Assembly: GCA_028023455.1 (NCBI GenBank)
Contig: JAQFVV010000001.1
Location: 20,517,611 to 20,581,610, forward strand
Length of the DNA stretch: 64,000 nt
Origin: Epiperipatus broadwayi
Taxonomy: Eukaryota; Onychophora; Udeonychophora; Euonychophora; Peripatidae
Direction of reading: 5' to 3'
The translations under genes were made by a program, and so were the position numbers. The notes beneath the pieces are model-generated. The model was not told the origin of the DNA, searched no databases, and saw only the letters and a program-made list of their open reading frames with translations. Positions 34,803-45,840 of the stretch are shown piece after piece. The stretch's first letter is position 1; every line of letters starts with the position of its first letter.

Positions 34803-36061
34803 ATGGTTTTTTCTAATAGACCTCAGGCTATTGAAGGGTATGTTCATCGGATCAAAGTAAAGGAGGAAAACCATTTTCAGAGTCGATCTTACCACATTCC
34901 ATTTCAATATAAAGCCGAGGTGGATAGTCAGATACAACAGATGATCGAATGGGGTGTTATCGGTAAAAAAGCATCATCTTATATTAACCCTTTGGTGGTA
35001 GTAAAGAAGAAAGATGAGGCAGCTAGAATATGTTTGGATGCTCACCATTTAAATGCTATCACTATTCCTGAAAGAGACATTCCTCCTACAATAACCGAAA
35101 TTCTGGCTAGATTTCAAGGAAAAACTGTCTTTGGTACGTTTGACTTGACTTTGAGTTATTGGCAGATACCTCTTCATCCCTCTGATCGCCAATATACGGC
35201 ATTTCGGTATGAAGGTATACGTATGTCTTTAAATGGATGCCGTTTGGGTTGATCAACAGTGGATCCGGATTGTTAAGGTGTTTGGATCAGATATTGTCAG
35301 AGAAGGTTAAAAATATTATAGTAATGTACATGGATGATGTGGTTATTGCATCCAGAAATATTGAAAAGCACTTGGAACATGTTGAGATATTTTTGACCAA
35401 GAGCAGTCAAAAAAATGTCACGATCAACTTGCAGAAAAGTTACTTAGCCATGGATGCTTTGGCATTTTTGGGCTTTGGAATTGGGAAAGATGGTATTAAA
35501 CCCCATCCGGGTAAATTAGCTGCAATTGAGCATTTCCCTACACCTGCTAACAGACGCCAGATGAGATCATTTTTAGGTCTCTGCAACTATTACCACCGGT
35601 TTTATGAAAATTTTGCTGTAGAATCATCATCCTTAGTCCAGTTATTAAGAAAAGACCAGAAGTGGTTTTGGGGTTCACAACAGGAGCAGGAGTTTCGGCT
35701 CATCAAGAAGAATTTTCTGAAACAAGTAGTTCTGGCTTACCCTGATTTTTCCCAAACATTTTATATTCAAACTGATAGTAGCCGACATGGATTGGGAGTA
35801 CTCTTATTCCAAATTGATGAGCAGAAACGTCACAAGGTATTATATTTTTGTAGCCGTACCCTAAAAAAAGCTGAAAATAATTATATGACTACTGAAAAAG
35901 AAGCTCTGGCCATTGTATGGGCCTTTAGAAAGTTCAAACAATTCTTGCTGGGCTCAAACATCATTGTTATTACTGACCATAAATGTTTAGAATTTCTGAA
36001 TAATAGTTACCTGACAAATGATCGGCTCATTCAGTGGAGCTTGATCTTGCAGAAATTTTAA
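34803..36061 (+). pseudogene. Reverse transcriptase and RNase H (Ty3/gypsy), frameshifted
   Basis: Two overlapping frames cover the domain. The first (34803-35252) has the fingers region: INPLVVVKKKD, then the motif-A Asp in FGTFDLTLSYWQIPL. The second (35237-36061) starts MPFGLINSGS and holds the catalytic YMDD (35327-35338), LGFGIGKDGI and FLGLCNYYHRF. RNase H follows: QTDSSRHGLG (first Asp), TTEKEALAIVW (Glu) and VITDHK (Asp). A one-base indel near 35215-35225 splits motif A from YMDD, and a TAA at 36059-36061 stops the chain near the RNase H end. All the catalytic residues that I can check are otherwise kept, which implies recent inactivation. Confidence 0.95.
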
Positions 36062-36067
36062 TATAGA

Positions 36068-37438
36068 GTGGTCTATTGCCCTGGCAAGGATAACATTGTG
36101 GCAGATGTCTTAAGTCGGAACCCTGTAGATCTTTCACTGCATCACCTACACTCGGATAACTTAAGTATCGCTGCGATTACATTGGTTATTGATGATTCCG
36201 TTGAACAGGATTTACGGAAACTACCAGAAATGCAGGCAAGTGATCTGGATTATGCTCCAATGGTAGTCTACAAGAAAGGAGCCCTGAATCCCTCACTGAT
36301 GGACCTATCCAAGTTAGAACAACAAGAAGGAGCTTATCGTATTGAGGACGGTGTTCTTCAATACAAGGTTACTGCAAAAGAAGGTTCCTGGAGAACCTTC
36401 ATACCTAAAAAGATTAGGAATCATTTAATTAAATATGTGCATTGTCTGTATGGACATTTTGGACTGCATAAGGTTGAGTATGTGCTCCGAGAATTATTTT
36501 ATTGGCCAGGGATGTACTCAAATAATTTATCGGTTCTCAGAAGTTGCCACACATGTTCACGAACGAAACCCGTAAATAAAAATTTTACAGGAGTCTTGCA
36601 ACCCATTCTAGCCCAGAATCCTAATGAGTTACTAGCTACTGATTTTTATGGTCCATTACCAGCGTATCGGCGATACCGGTTCTTAGTGGTCATGTATGAT
36701 GTCTTTTCAAAATATGTGACAGCTTATCCATTAAGAAAGGCTGATGCTTTAAGCACTATCAAAGAATTACAAGAGCAGCAAATTCCTAGAATCGGCAAGC
36801 CTCAATGAATACTCTCGGATCATGGAACACCCTTTAAATCGTGCCAGTAGAAGCGTTGGCTCCAGCATCAGAATATAAAACATTTATTAACATCCATACA
36901 CAACCCTCAATCTAACCCCTGTGAGTGGGTTATGAGGGAGCTTAACTGTTTATTCTGGTTGTATGTCAACCAGAACCACAGAGAATGGGTGAAACAGACT
37001 GAGAATGTTGTTAATTATATTAAATGGACGTTAAATGAGTCCACAGGGTTTACTCCCATTAGGCTGCATTTCAGACAAAATTATCCTATACTTATCAAAG
37101 CTCCATTACCCATCGATCGTGCTAATACTAATGGAGAGAGGGACAAAGAAAAGGCTAGGATAAAATTAAAGCACATGGCTGAATTGCGCATAAGGCGTGC
37201 AAACTGGAATCCTTGCCAATTCGATACTGGTGATTGGGTTTTTGTCAGAAAACCTCATGTGAGCAATCCAACAAGGCATCAATACAAAAAAAATTTTCCG
37301 ATATATGAACCTTTTACTATAAAAAAAAATTTGGTCAGAATGCCTTTCTTCTGGAAGACGAGTCTGGAATTCAGGGGTCCTATAATGCCCATAGTCTTAG
37401 ACCTGCTGAACAAAGGATCAATAATGATAGGTAAGTAG
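36068..37438 (+). pseudogene. Integrase (Ty3/gypsy), three stops
   Basis: The frame continues from the RNase H tail (YCPGKDNIVADVLSRNP). The HHCC zinc domain is visible as YVHCLYGHFGLHK and then SCHTCSRTKP. The first catalytic Asp is in LLATDFYGPLP (codon at 36641). A TGA at 36806-36808 interrupts; beyond it the second Asp follows in SDHGTPF (36818), then a TAG at 36848, a frame change, and the catalytic Glu in CEWVMREL (36923). The C-terminal DNA-binding part (36932-37438) includes FDTGDWVFVRKP. The three catalytic positions survive although the gene cannot be read as one chain. Confidence 0.9.
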
Positions 37439-37512
37439 CAAAAATTATCATAGATGTAATAAAGCGATGGATTGCAGTTAACACATATAACAAATGTCCA
37501 GCTGGAATTTTG

Positions 37513-37523
37513 CAAGGGGGGGG
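37513..37523 (+). promoter_or_regulatory. Polypurine tract before the 3' LTR
   Basis: AAGGGGGGGG lies just before TTAACATG, about 75 bases after the integrase stop. It is the expected place for the plus-strand primer and marks the LTR start near 37524. Confidence 0.7.
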
Positions 37524-39536
37524 TTAACATGTTTAAAAAAAAAGAAAAAAGAAAGTTACACAAAGTTTTTTTTTTTTTTTTGATCAGGTATTGAGGCAGT
37601 TGAGCCCGATTGATTTCCGATTCAGTTGTTTTATTATTAAAATTTAAAAAGGGAAAAAAACTTAATTTTCATTAAAAAATCATTAAAATGTTTTTATTAT
37701 TATTTAAAAAAAAAAAAAAAAGCGTACGTGTAATTAAACACATATGTGTTTATATTTAAAATAGTTTACTTTCACAACTTTGTTTATAAAATTGATTTAT
37801 TTTAAAATAGTTTAGTTTCACTGCCTGTTTTAATCAATTTGATTAAAAACAGGCAAGCTTGCTAATTATATATTCCTCTTGTTTTTATTTTAGTCATTTT
37901 AAAAGTTAATTCTAAAAAAAAAGTGGAGGTTTAATTGTATTGTCGTTTTTGTTTCAATATCCCTGGTTGGAATTCTTATATTAGATTGAGTGGGAAATTA
38001 ATGTTTGCCCTGCCTGAGATATAGAATTGGAGGCTAATGAAAGTTTTTTTCGTGGGAAATGTAGCGAGGCAAGCATAGCCCGCCAATTTTGAAAGATATA
38101 GAGAGGATTCAGTATAAAAAAAGGACACTTGGATTATTGCTGGCAGAGAATCACACTGTTTTGGATAGAGGGCAGACATTAATCCCTGCTAAAAACTTAA
38201 ACTATTATCGACAAACTTCGTTAATGTTCAAGATGTCAAAATTTACCGCTATGAGTTTTGCCATCATTAGAATGTCTGGCTAATTTAAACAAAGGATGGA
38301 CCCACACCTACCAGCTCTTCTTCAGTCATGTCATGAGCCTACAAAATAAACACTGCCTCTACCTTGCGGCTGTCAAAAAACCTGAAAGATGAACTATTAT
38401 CAAAAGCGCGCACTCGTCACGAAATCACTAGAACTCTGCCTTACCGTAAGCTAAACTTTTTCCTATTCTAGACAGGGTAAATAAATTGTGTTTAATTAAA
38501 TCTCCACTCAATCTAATAATAAGTATGTTTTAAAATGGTATTAATTGTTTTTAATTATTTATTATCTATATGTACTTTTTCTAGTATGTAAAATGTGTCT
38601 TGGAATCTTAGTTTTAAGATTCCAAGTGTTTGCAATTTTCATTTATCAGGGGGGGCATAAGGAGATTGTATTTCATATGTTTAATATATACCTGATTATT
38701 TCATTAACTATTACAAAACACATTGGCAGTTTTTGTAATCTTTATTTATTTACTTGCCCTTAGTTGTACAATAAAGAATCTTTAAACATGTTTCGTTTGC
38801 GCTTTTTGTGCAAGCAACAAAATCTTTTTGCTGTCTATTTGTCAAGTTATTTCTTCGGGTTGTCTGAAAGTAGTCATTTCTTTCTGGATTACGTAAGATC
38901 GTAATCAAATATCTTTTGCTGTCTTGTGTGTGAGATTAACCACGTTTACTTTGAATGTAGTATTACGTGCAGCAGTCCTGTGGCGTTTTAACAACAGTAA
39001 TTAGAATATTACAGCTCGAACGTTCGTGCTGGTTTCATTGATTTCCAGCAGGACAGTAACTGTTTTATTATCTCTGATTTAGGAAGCTAGAGTTGTTGTT
39101 TGTTTTTGTAATTTTAGAACTGGCCAGCAAAAAGATATTACCCTAACCATTTCTTATATTTTAAGTGAGAGAATTTTGCTGCCAAAATGTTTAATGCCTT
39201 CATGTTTGTCGTACTCTTGTGCACTCTCTGATAAGTACACGTATGTTACTATAAGCCACTTTTGTATTTGTGGCTAGATGTCCTCATTCTATTGCCCAAC
39301 TTTTAATAAAATTAAAATTGTTTAAACTTAATTTGGATGACGTTTGTCTTTGTGCTTTGATTTCTCAACTGTCTAAACAATGTTTAAGATATCTTGTTCC
39401 TCCCTGAGTTTAGTTTGGTGCATTTAGATTCGCATGTCCTGTCCACCCTTAAAATAAATGTCTAGTTCCTATTTTCGGACTAGTGGCGCCCCTATGGTCA
39501 GTATATGCAATTCTCAAATATCTTTCTCCCGTTACA
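37524..39536 (+). repeat. 3' LTR of the gypsy element, about 2.0 kb
   Basis: It runs from the purine tract to CTCCCGTTACA and is followed by a TA tract. A TATAAAA-like box at about 38112-38118 (CAGTATAAAAAAAGG) could be the core promoter. A polyadenylation-like TTTTAATAAAATT occurs near 39300. Short open frames inside (37976-38763) have no motif. The left end lacks a clear TG, so it may be off by a few bases. Confidence 0.8.
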
Positions 39537-39956
39537 ATATATATACATTATATCACAAAATGTATACTCCTTATGTATATATCATATTTAGTAAATGTAC
39601 AAAATAATATGTATATAAGTGACTAAAAATATGAAATAGTCTATCATACCTTAACTTATGATTTACCAAAGTGTTAACATTAGATTTTGTTTAAAAACAG
39701 AATAAAAAATAAATCAATGCTTATTGAATCAACGATATAAACATCAAATCAAAAAAACATTCACATTTTAGGCATATTAATTTTTTGAATTTTAAAATGT
39801 CAATATAAACAATTTTTCTAATAACAATTTTTTTTTTAAAGATTTTAGATCTTTTTATAGATAATTTTGAAAATTTGAATTAATATATAAATGAAGTTCT
39901 TGAGAAAAAGGTAGCTACAAAATTCTGAAAACTAAAAAGTTAAAAATAATAGAAAG

Positions 39957-40245
39957 AAATTTTCTATATTAAATGTTTTATTCACCATGCACTAAAAAGA
40001 AAAAAATATTTTCTTCAACCACAATTGGAATTTTTAGATTTAACTTGAAATAAAAAACAGAGGGTCCAGAAATTAATTAAGTCAATTCTTTTTTATAACA
40101 AGGAATTGACTTATTAATTTCTGAAACTCCCCTCGCCATGCTTTCATTTTGAATTAAATCTAAAAAACCTAATTGTGATTGAAAAAAGATTTTTTTGGCT
40201 TTTTAGTGCATGATCAATAAAAGCATTTAATATATAAAAAAATTT
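39957..40245. mobile_element. Palindromic MITE-like repeat, copy 1
   Basis: Two arms of about 140 bases face each other around 40095: TATATTAAATG, TATGCACTAAAAAG-type, CACAATTGG..TTTTTAGATTTAA and AATTAATTAAGTCAATTC appear on the left and as complements on the right (GAATTGACTTATTAATTT, CTTTTTAGTGCATG). No gene. It could be a foldback transposon or part of a larger repeat, because copy 2 has similar surroundings. Confidence 0.65.
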
Positions 40246-40264
40246 ATCTCTAATATATTAAATG

Positions 40265-41250
40265 CTTTTATTGGAGTAGGTTGATTTATTTGCTGATATG
40301 TTGTTTGTTATAAACTTTTGGTCATTTTTAAGTTAAAATGAAATTTTAAAATTGAGGTTAAATATATTTAAATGCAATAGAATTGGTGAAAATTTGTTAT
40401 ATAATTAATACATACCAGACTAATCCATATAGGACACTAATCTTTTTGGTAGGTCACCTAATTTCTTAGGTATGCAATAGAGAGGGATATTAAATATTTT
40501 AATATTTCAAATTTAAATATTCTTAGAATTTTCATTTGTTTTAAGTAAGACAAGAAGGCTGTATATATATTTTTTTTTCTTTCAATTTCATAACATGTTA
40601 AAATTGAGATTTAATAAAGTTCAATATAATTTTTTGAAATTTTGTACATTTTTTAATCTATGAAAGTGATAGGACACATTAACATTAGAAATAGGTCACT
40701 TACTTTCTTAGATGTGAAAAAGTGGGAGAAAGCTTGAATGATTTAAGTAAAGCTCACAATTTTCATGATTGTAATTGTGTCATTTAAGTAATAAGAAAGT
40801 TTTTATAATATAGTTTTATTAAGCTTTTTTTAAAAAAAAAATTTTTTTTCAAATAAAAAGAAACAATGTCAAATAATTTTAAACAGAAAAGTTACTTATT
40901 GATTTCTTATACATATATAATTATGTACACATTCTATGATATACATAAAGATTATACATATTAACTTACTCAGAAATATCTAGTGATATATACATATGTA
41001 CTATATGTGTGAATTTAATTTAAAGTAAAATTATAAATATTAAATGAATTTCATTTACAATGTACTTTTGGTAAGCATTTTTTAAAAAAATGCAAATTTC
41101 CAATCAAAAACAAAATATCACTTTTCACTTAAAAGAATATTTCATATTTTAATCACTATATACATATATTATATACACATTTTAAATATGACATATACAT
41201 AAGAGATATAAATTTTAAGTTATATCAGAAATATATATATATATATATAT
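40265..41250. repeat. AT-rich dispersed repeat Y, related to 28190-29010
   Basis: The first 350 bases match 28190-28540 in order. The rest is low-complexity AT-rich DNA ending in an (AT)n tract (41230-41252), where the solo LTR begins. No coding. Confidence 0.5.
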
Positions 41251-41252
41251 AT

Positions 41253-43169
41253 TGAACCAGATGCTTTATCCACTTCAAAAGTTTCATCATGAAATTAATA
41301 CTAACTTTTATTTTTATAAAGTTATTTAAAAATTTTATATCTTATAGTGCACATATGCCACTATATTTTAAAATTCTGTGATTTTAATTTTGTCTTCAAT
41401 AGATTTTACTTTTAGTTTAAAAATAAGTTTCTTTTGACACTTATTTTCTTTCCAATTTTTAAAAACATTCTAATTAAAAACTTCTTCTAACAATTAACTT
41501 TTAGATAAATGCTTTGCTTGAGTTGGTTTTTTGAATATAATGTCCCAACTCCTCACTGAAGAGACCCATAGGTTGAAACCGGTCTGGGGATGGGGACAAT
41601 CCAAGATAAAAATGATTTGAATACCTTCTCTTGTAGTAGCATTTATCATAAATAAAAAAAGCTTGTTTAGAGATCATTAGCATGCTCTTAATTTTACATA
41701 TTTGTAAGTGCAAGCTATATATAAGTCAAGTGACATATGACTTTTTATTAAAAACTTTTAATCTTTTTGAAAAAGCTTTTAATTTTGGAAAGGTTTAATC
41801 TCTTAAAGAAAAAAAGAAAGCATTCTAATTTTAGAAAGTTTCAATGGCATTCCTGTTTCTTTGTTTGTAATCTAATTTTAATTTATTTGTAAAAAAAAAA
41901 AACTAAGACTGAATTTTTGCATTTACTTTAATTAATTTTGGATAAGTTAGGAACCCTGGTCAGATTTTTAATTAAGATTAAGTCTGAGCTAGAAATTTTC
42001 CCTGGGCAAAAACTTCTAATCACATATGATATAGGAGATAAGAATGCATATAAATAACCCTAGGATTTTGAACTATTTATTATTCAGCTATTCATTTTAT
42101 TATGCTTGTTGAATATTATCTTTTGCTGTGCTGCCTTATATTTTAAAGATTACTATCTGCTGATAGAAAATTCTGCTGATATCATACTATGGATCTTATT
42201 TGCTAAATAGCATTACTCTCTGCAGAATGCTAAAATTACCCACTATGTGAAATCTTTTCTATAACATGCAGTGCTAAATCAACTCAAGATGGACCCAGAT
42301 TGTTTCTTCAATGTCTTAAAGGCCTAAATAAGAACCGATCCCTAGGATTGCCTCCAGATTCCCGAACATATAAATGGAAAGCAAAATATTTGTAGAAACT
42401 TTAAAGTGAAATAAACTGTGTGTGCTGCTGAAAGTCATAAGCTGGACCTAACATTACCATAAACCTTTTGGCTGGTTGTTTATCAAGTGTATTGTTCTGT
42501 TTTTCCTAAATCAGAGATTTTGTTTCTTCTATTTAAAATTACACATAATCATAATCTCTTGTTCTATTTCTTTTTATTATTGTCTTGTATTTGGGTCAAT
42601 CGTGATAATCTTGAACATGATTAATCATGAGCTGTTCTGCAGATATAACATTCTTGATCCCAATGCCTTATTCTGGGCCAAGGACTGCTTGCCTGTGCTG
42701 TTTCATTGTATTTCTTGCAAAACTCCTTTCATTTTGAAATCTCTAAATAGGAAAACTGGAATTAGTTTCTATAAGTCACTAGCAGGAAGATATTATAAAC
42801 CCATCTTTTTATATTATAGGTGAGAAAATGAACTAATCTGCCAGGGTATTTAATGTTTTCAATACTATTGTACACTTTCTGATAAATACATAATAGAAAT
42901 CTAAATCAAACTTCTATAGTCTCGTTTGCTTGAGATTTAACTTTTTTTTAATAAATTATGGAATTATTTAAACTTATTTTGCTGATGTTTGTCTTAAATG
43001 TTCCTTTCTCAAGTTTTTGAACAATCTTAAAGATCTCTTTCTCTCACTGAGTCTAGCTGGTGGCAATCATCATCATTATTAACTTTTGATCACTGTAAGT
43101 TAAATTTTCTAAGTCTTTAGTGGCCTGGTGGCACCTTCAGTGATCACAAAAAGTGAAGTGACCAGTACA
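41253..43169 (+). mobile_element. Diverged solo LTR of the gypsy family
   Basis: It starts TGAACC after an (AT)n tract and ends CCAGTACA before ATATATA, giving 1917 bases, close to the 2013 of the 3' LTR at 37524-39536. The second half aligns: GAAGATATTA..CCAT..TTATATT, then GAGAAAATGAACTAATCTGCC and TTTAATGTTTTCAATACTATTGTACAC, then a TTTAATAAATTATG and CTTTCTC block, correspond to 39130-39536. A TATA box (GCATATAAATAACCC) is at about 42046-42060. No interior sequence follows, so it is a solo LTR left by recombination. The ribozyme at 41543-41600 lies inside it. Confidence 0.7.
41544..41594 (+). ncRNA. Hammerhead ribozyme, type I, palindromic short stem III
   Basis: The core CTGAAGA (41556-41562) and GAAA (41575-41578) are canonical. 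Stem II is GACC/GGTT with loop CATA. Stem III is the 4-base palindrome CCGG between GAAA and TC, too short to form a hairpin alone, as in dimer-acting ribozymes known from Penelope-like elements. Stem I pairs TCCTCA with TGGGGA (41550-41555 with 41585-41590) over six pairs including one G-U. Cleavage is expected after C at 41584. No equivalent is seen in the other LTR of this family, so it may have come with a small insertion. Confidence 0.7.
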
Positions 43170-43263
43170 ATATATACCAACTATAAGTGTCAAGTCAATT
43201 TAAAATACAATGTAGTTTTATATTTTTATTTACTGTATCAATACTAACAAATTAAAAATATTA

Positions 43264-43572
43264 GACAATTTTTTTTTCTGTTACATGCTTTTATTTCCTA
43301 TGCACTAAAAAGCAAAAAATAATTGTTTCTTTGACTACAATTGGGATTTTTAAATTTAATTTGAAATAAAAGTATGGTGGAGTGGAGCAAAAATTAATTA
43401 AGTGAATCCTTATTTTCTAAAAGAAGGGATTAACTTAATTAATTTCTGGACTCCCCCCTTCATGCTTTTATTTCAAGTTACATCTAAAAACCTCAATTGT
43501 GATTGAAGAAATACCTTTTTTTCTTTTCAGTGAATCAAGTAAATAAAAGTATCTAATATAAAAAAAAATTAT
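43264..43572. mobile_element. Palindromic MITE-like repeat, copy 2
   Basis: It matches copy 1 (39957-40245) with more divergence: TATGCACTAAAAAGC, ACAATTGGGATTTTTAAATTTAA and AAATTAATTAAGTGAATCC on the left, and complements on the right (GGGATTAACTTAATTAATTT, CCTCAATTGTGATTGA). Like copy 1, it lies shortly to the right of an LTR end. Confidence 0.65.
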
Positions 43573-43674
43573 CTCTATTTTTGTAAGATATATTATATAG
43601 CAAATTTCTATGGTTACCTTGTTATAATTTTTTTAATGTATAGATTATATGTTAAATATAAATGTATATATATT

Positions 43675-43844
43675 GTAATGATTGGAACTTAAATAAAACT
43701 GTTCTCGAAATTAGATGGTTTGGAAATGCTGTGGGTTTAATGTTTACTTTTAGTTTCATCAGTTCTTTTGTATTTTGATTGGAAGCCATCAGGTTCATGT
43801 AGAATCTGAAAGGGATTTAAAATGTACTTATAGACTTATGTTAA

Positions 43845-43878
<34 letters not shown>

Positions 43879-44065
43879 TCTATATATATATATATATATT
43901 GTAATGATTGGAACTTAAATAAAACTGTTGTCAAAATTAGATGGTTTGGAAATGCTGTGGGTTTAATGTTTACTTTTAGTTTCAACAGTTATTTTGTATT
44001 TTGATTGGAAGCCATCAGATTCTTGTAGAATCTGAAAGGGATTTAGAATATATTTATAGACCTAT
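43675..44065. repeat. Tandem duplication, 226-bp step, with (AT)n
   Basis: GTAATGATTGGAACTTAAAT starts at 43675 and again at 43901, and about 165 following bases are nearly identical (GGTTTGGAAATGCTGTGGG, then GATTGGAAGCCATCAG). An (AT)n tract of variable length separates the copies. No coding. Confidence 0.9.
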
Positions 44066-44189
44066 TGTTATACAAAAGTTACGTTAACTCACATTTCTGC
44101 AAATGTATTGAATGGCCCTATATCCATTCTCCACCAACACTATAACTAATATAACTAAGGATTTAGTGAGCTTTATCTCAGAAAATGTA

Positions 44190-45345
44190 ACACACAATCA
44201 TTATCATCATCATCAATCATTATCAATCCACTGCAGGATGAAGGTCTCTCCAAGTTTAATCCATCTTCTCTGATCTTTAGCTTCTCTTTTCCACAACACC
44301 CCTGCACATTTTCTTATTTCATCCATCCATCTCACATGTGGTCTCTTTCTGTGTCTTTTACAATCTCTTGGAATCCAGTTTAAAATTTCAATCGTCCATC
44401 TATTATCATTTCTTCTAGCAATATGTCCAGCCCAACTCCATTTCAATCTTTTAATTTTTTCAATAAGGTCAGTAACACCTGTTTGTTGTCTTACCCATAC
44501 ATTGTGTTTTCGATCTCTTCTTGTTACTCCCAACATACATCTCTCCATACTCCTTTGAGTGGTCTGAAGTCTCTGTATTGCTCTTCTATTAAGTGTCCAA
44601 GTCTCAGATCCATAACTAAGAACTGGTAAAACATATTTGTTAAAAACCATCCTTTTCAAACACATAGGCATATTTCCTTTTAGTATCAAGTTATTTCTAC
44701 CAAAAGCACTCCAACCAAGTTTAATTCTATGATTAATTTCCTCCATTATGTTTCCATCTGTATTAATAATCTGACCAAGGTATTTGTAACTGTTAACTTC
44801 TTCTAATTCTTCATAATCACTTTTTATTTTCATATTTTGAGCAAATCGATTAAACATTACTTTAGTCTTTTTAACATTTATCTTTAGTCCTACTTTTCTA
44901 CTTTCATCTGCTGACTCCTGCAACATTTCCTGCAGCTCTGAAGCATTATTTGCAAAAACAACTACATCATCTGCAAAATCTAAATGACTTAAATACTCTC
45001 CATTTGCTTTCATTCCTTTAGTTTCCCATTTTAATCCACAAAATACTTCTTGCAGCACTGCTGTAAAAAGTTTTGGTGATATGGAGTCACCTTGTCTTAC
45101 ACCTTTCTCAATGTTGATTTTTCCAGTATCATTATGTAATCTAATTGTTGCTGTTGCATTTTTATAAATATTCTTTAAAATGTGACAATAACCTGGATCT
45201 ATACCTTGATGATCCAATGCTTTAATCACTGAAGAAATGTGTATAGAATCGAATGCCTTTTCATAATCTACAAATCCAAAACATAATGACAACTCATATT
45301 CATTTGTTTTTATTGACTTTTTACCTCTGAGTTTAAGATCAAAAA
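44190..45345 (-). mobile_element. RTE-clade LINE, copy 2, 5'-truncated
   Basis: The 3' end at 44190-44215 is a short ATGATG-type repeat, as in RTE elements, and matches copy 1. Similarity to RTE stops on the 5' side just before TNEYEL, where copy 1 continues (TTEYEL). Beyond it lies the 51-base repeat that also occurs at 32021-32071. This fits normal 5' truncation on insertion. Confidence 0.85.
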
Positions 45346-45352
45346 ACACCAT
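44213..45352 (-). CDS. RTE reverse transcriptase fragment, open 379 codons
   Basis: This is the longest intact frame in the window. After 14 residues from flanking DNA (MVFFDLKLRGKKSI), the RT runs without a stop: VDYEKAFDSI (catalytic Asp of block A), GVRQGDSISPKLF, HLDFADDVVVF (catalytic FADD, 44966-44977 on the minus strand), NVKKTKVM, YKYLGQII. The RTE-specific C-terminal region follows, with YGSETWTL, RSMERCMLGVTRRDRK, LKWSWAGHIARR and RPHVRWMDEIR. The endonuclease and the first RT block are missing, so the element cannot move alone. The open frame suggests it is younger than copy 1. The ATG comes from the flank and is probably accidental. Confidence 0.85.
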   Translation of the reverse strand: MVFFDLKLRGKKSIKTNEYELSLCFGFVDYEKAFDSIHISSVIKALDHQGIDPGYCHILKNIYKNATATIRLHNDTGKINIEKGVRQGDSISPKLFTAVLQEVFCGLKWETKGMKANGEYLSHLDFADDVVVFANNASELQEMLQESADESRKVGLKINVKKTKVMFNRFAQNMKIKSDYEELEEVNSYKYLGQIINTDGNIMEEINHRIKLGWSAFGRNNLILKGNMPMCLKRMVFNKYVLPVLSYGSETWTLNRRAIQRLQTTQRSMERCMLGVTRRDRKHNVWVRQQTGVTDLIEKIKRLKWSWAGHIARRNDNRWTIEILNWIPRDCKRHRKRPHVRWMDEIRKCAGVLWKREAKDQRRWIKLGETFILQWIDND

Positions 45353-45639
45353 GGTCTTTCTTCTCAGTGCCTGATAAGGCAGAATGAATGTTTGTGTTTA
45401 TGTAAACACAAAATATAAGCACAATAATTAGCAAAGTATGGCTAGCATGCTTTCAATTATTTAATCTTAAAATTGTGGCATTTATTAGGGTTCAAGTCAC
45501 AAAAGAGAATTTGCATATTTGAATGATAAATAAGTTATTTATAATGGCTATTTTTAGAAAAGGGGGAGTGCAGGAATCTTTTTTATTAATTGTATTTATC
45601 TCTGGAAATGTGCTAGGCATCACTTTGCATATGGCATTA

Positions 45640-45840
45640 TTACATTCAAAGCTGACAAACTGGCAGAAGTAGATTCAAATGTGTGGCCTAGGTTACATTC
45701 GTGCTTGTAGAAAATTGATTTAGCGTCAATATGTGCTTTGGCTACATTATATAAATATCGGTGTTGTGCAACTCAGGTCAATAGATTAATGCATGATTCC
45801 CCATAATAAACAACATGGCAGTTAGTGTAGCTGCATCCAA
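45640..45840 (-). pseudogene. Penelope-like GIY-YIG endonuclease domain, broken
   Basis: Minus-strand frame from 45834 reads CSYTNCHVVYYGESC, a two-Cys knuckle followed by the Y-x-G part of GIY-YIG. After a stop it continues VAQHRYLYNVAKAH and SIFYKHECNLGHTFES. The CX4-5C, YYGES, QHR and GH order agrees with Penelope-type GIY-YIG endonucleases, which nick target DNA. The GIY half is not clear. Confidence 0.6.

Larger units (their letters stand above)
32661..39536 (+). mobile_element. Ty3/gypsy retrotransposon, nearly full, 5' LTR truncated
   Basis: The order is LTR end, PBS, leader, gag, protease, RT, RNase H, integrase, polypurine tract, LTR. This order (integrase last) defines Ty3/gypsy (Metaviridae). 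The 3' LTR is about 2.0 kb, but only its last 370 bases are present on the left (32661-33030 against 39168-39536). The two shared parts are almost identical, so the copy is not very old, yet every gene is broken. A diverged solo LTR of the same family is at 41253-43169. Confidence 0.95.

Noticed and set aside
42476-42823. 115-residue membrane-like frame
   Set aside because: It lies inside a solo LTR; its hydrophobic composition follows from T-rich sequence.
44423-44629. Plus-strand 68-residue frame
   Set aside because: It is the complement of the intact RTE frame on the minus strand.
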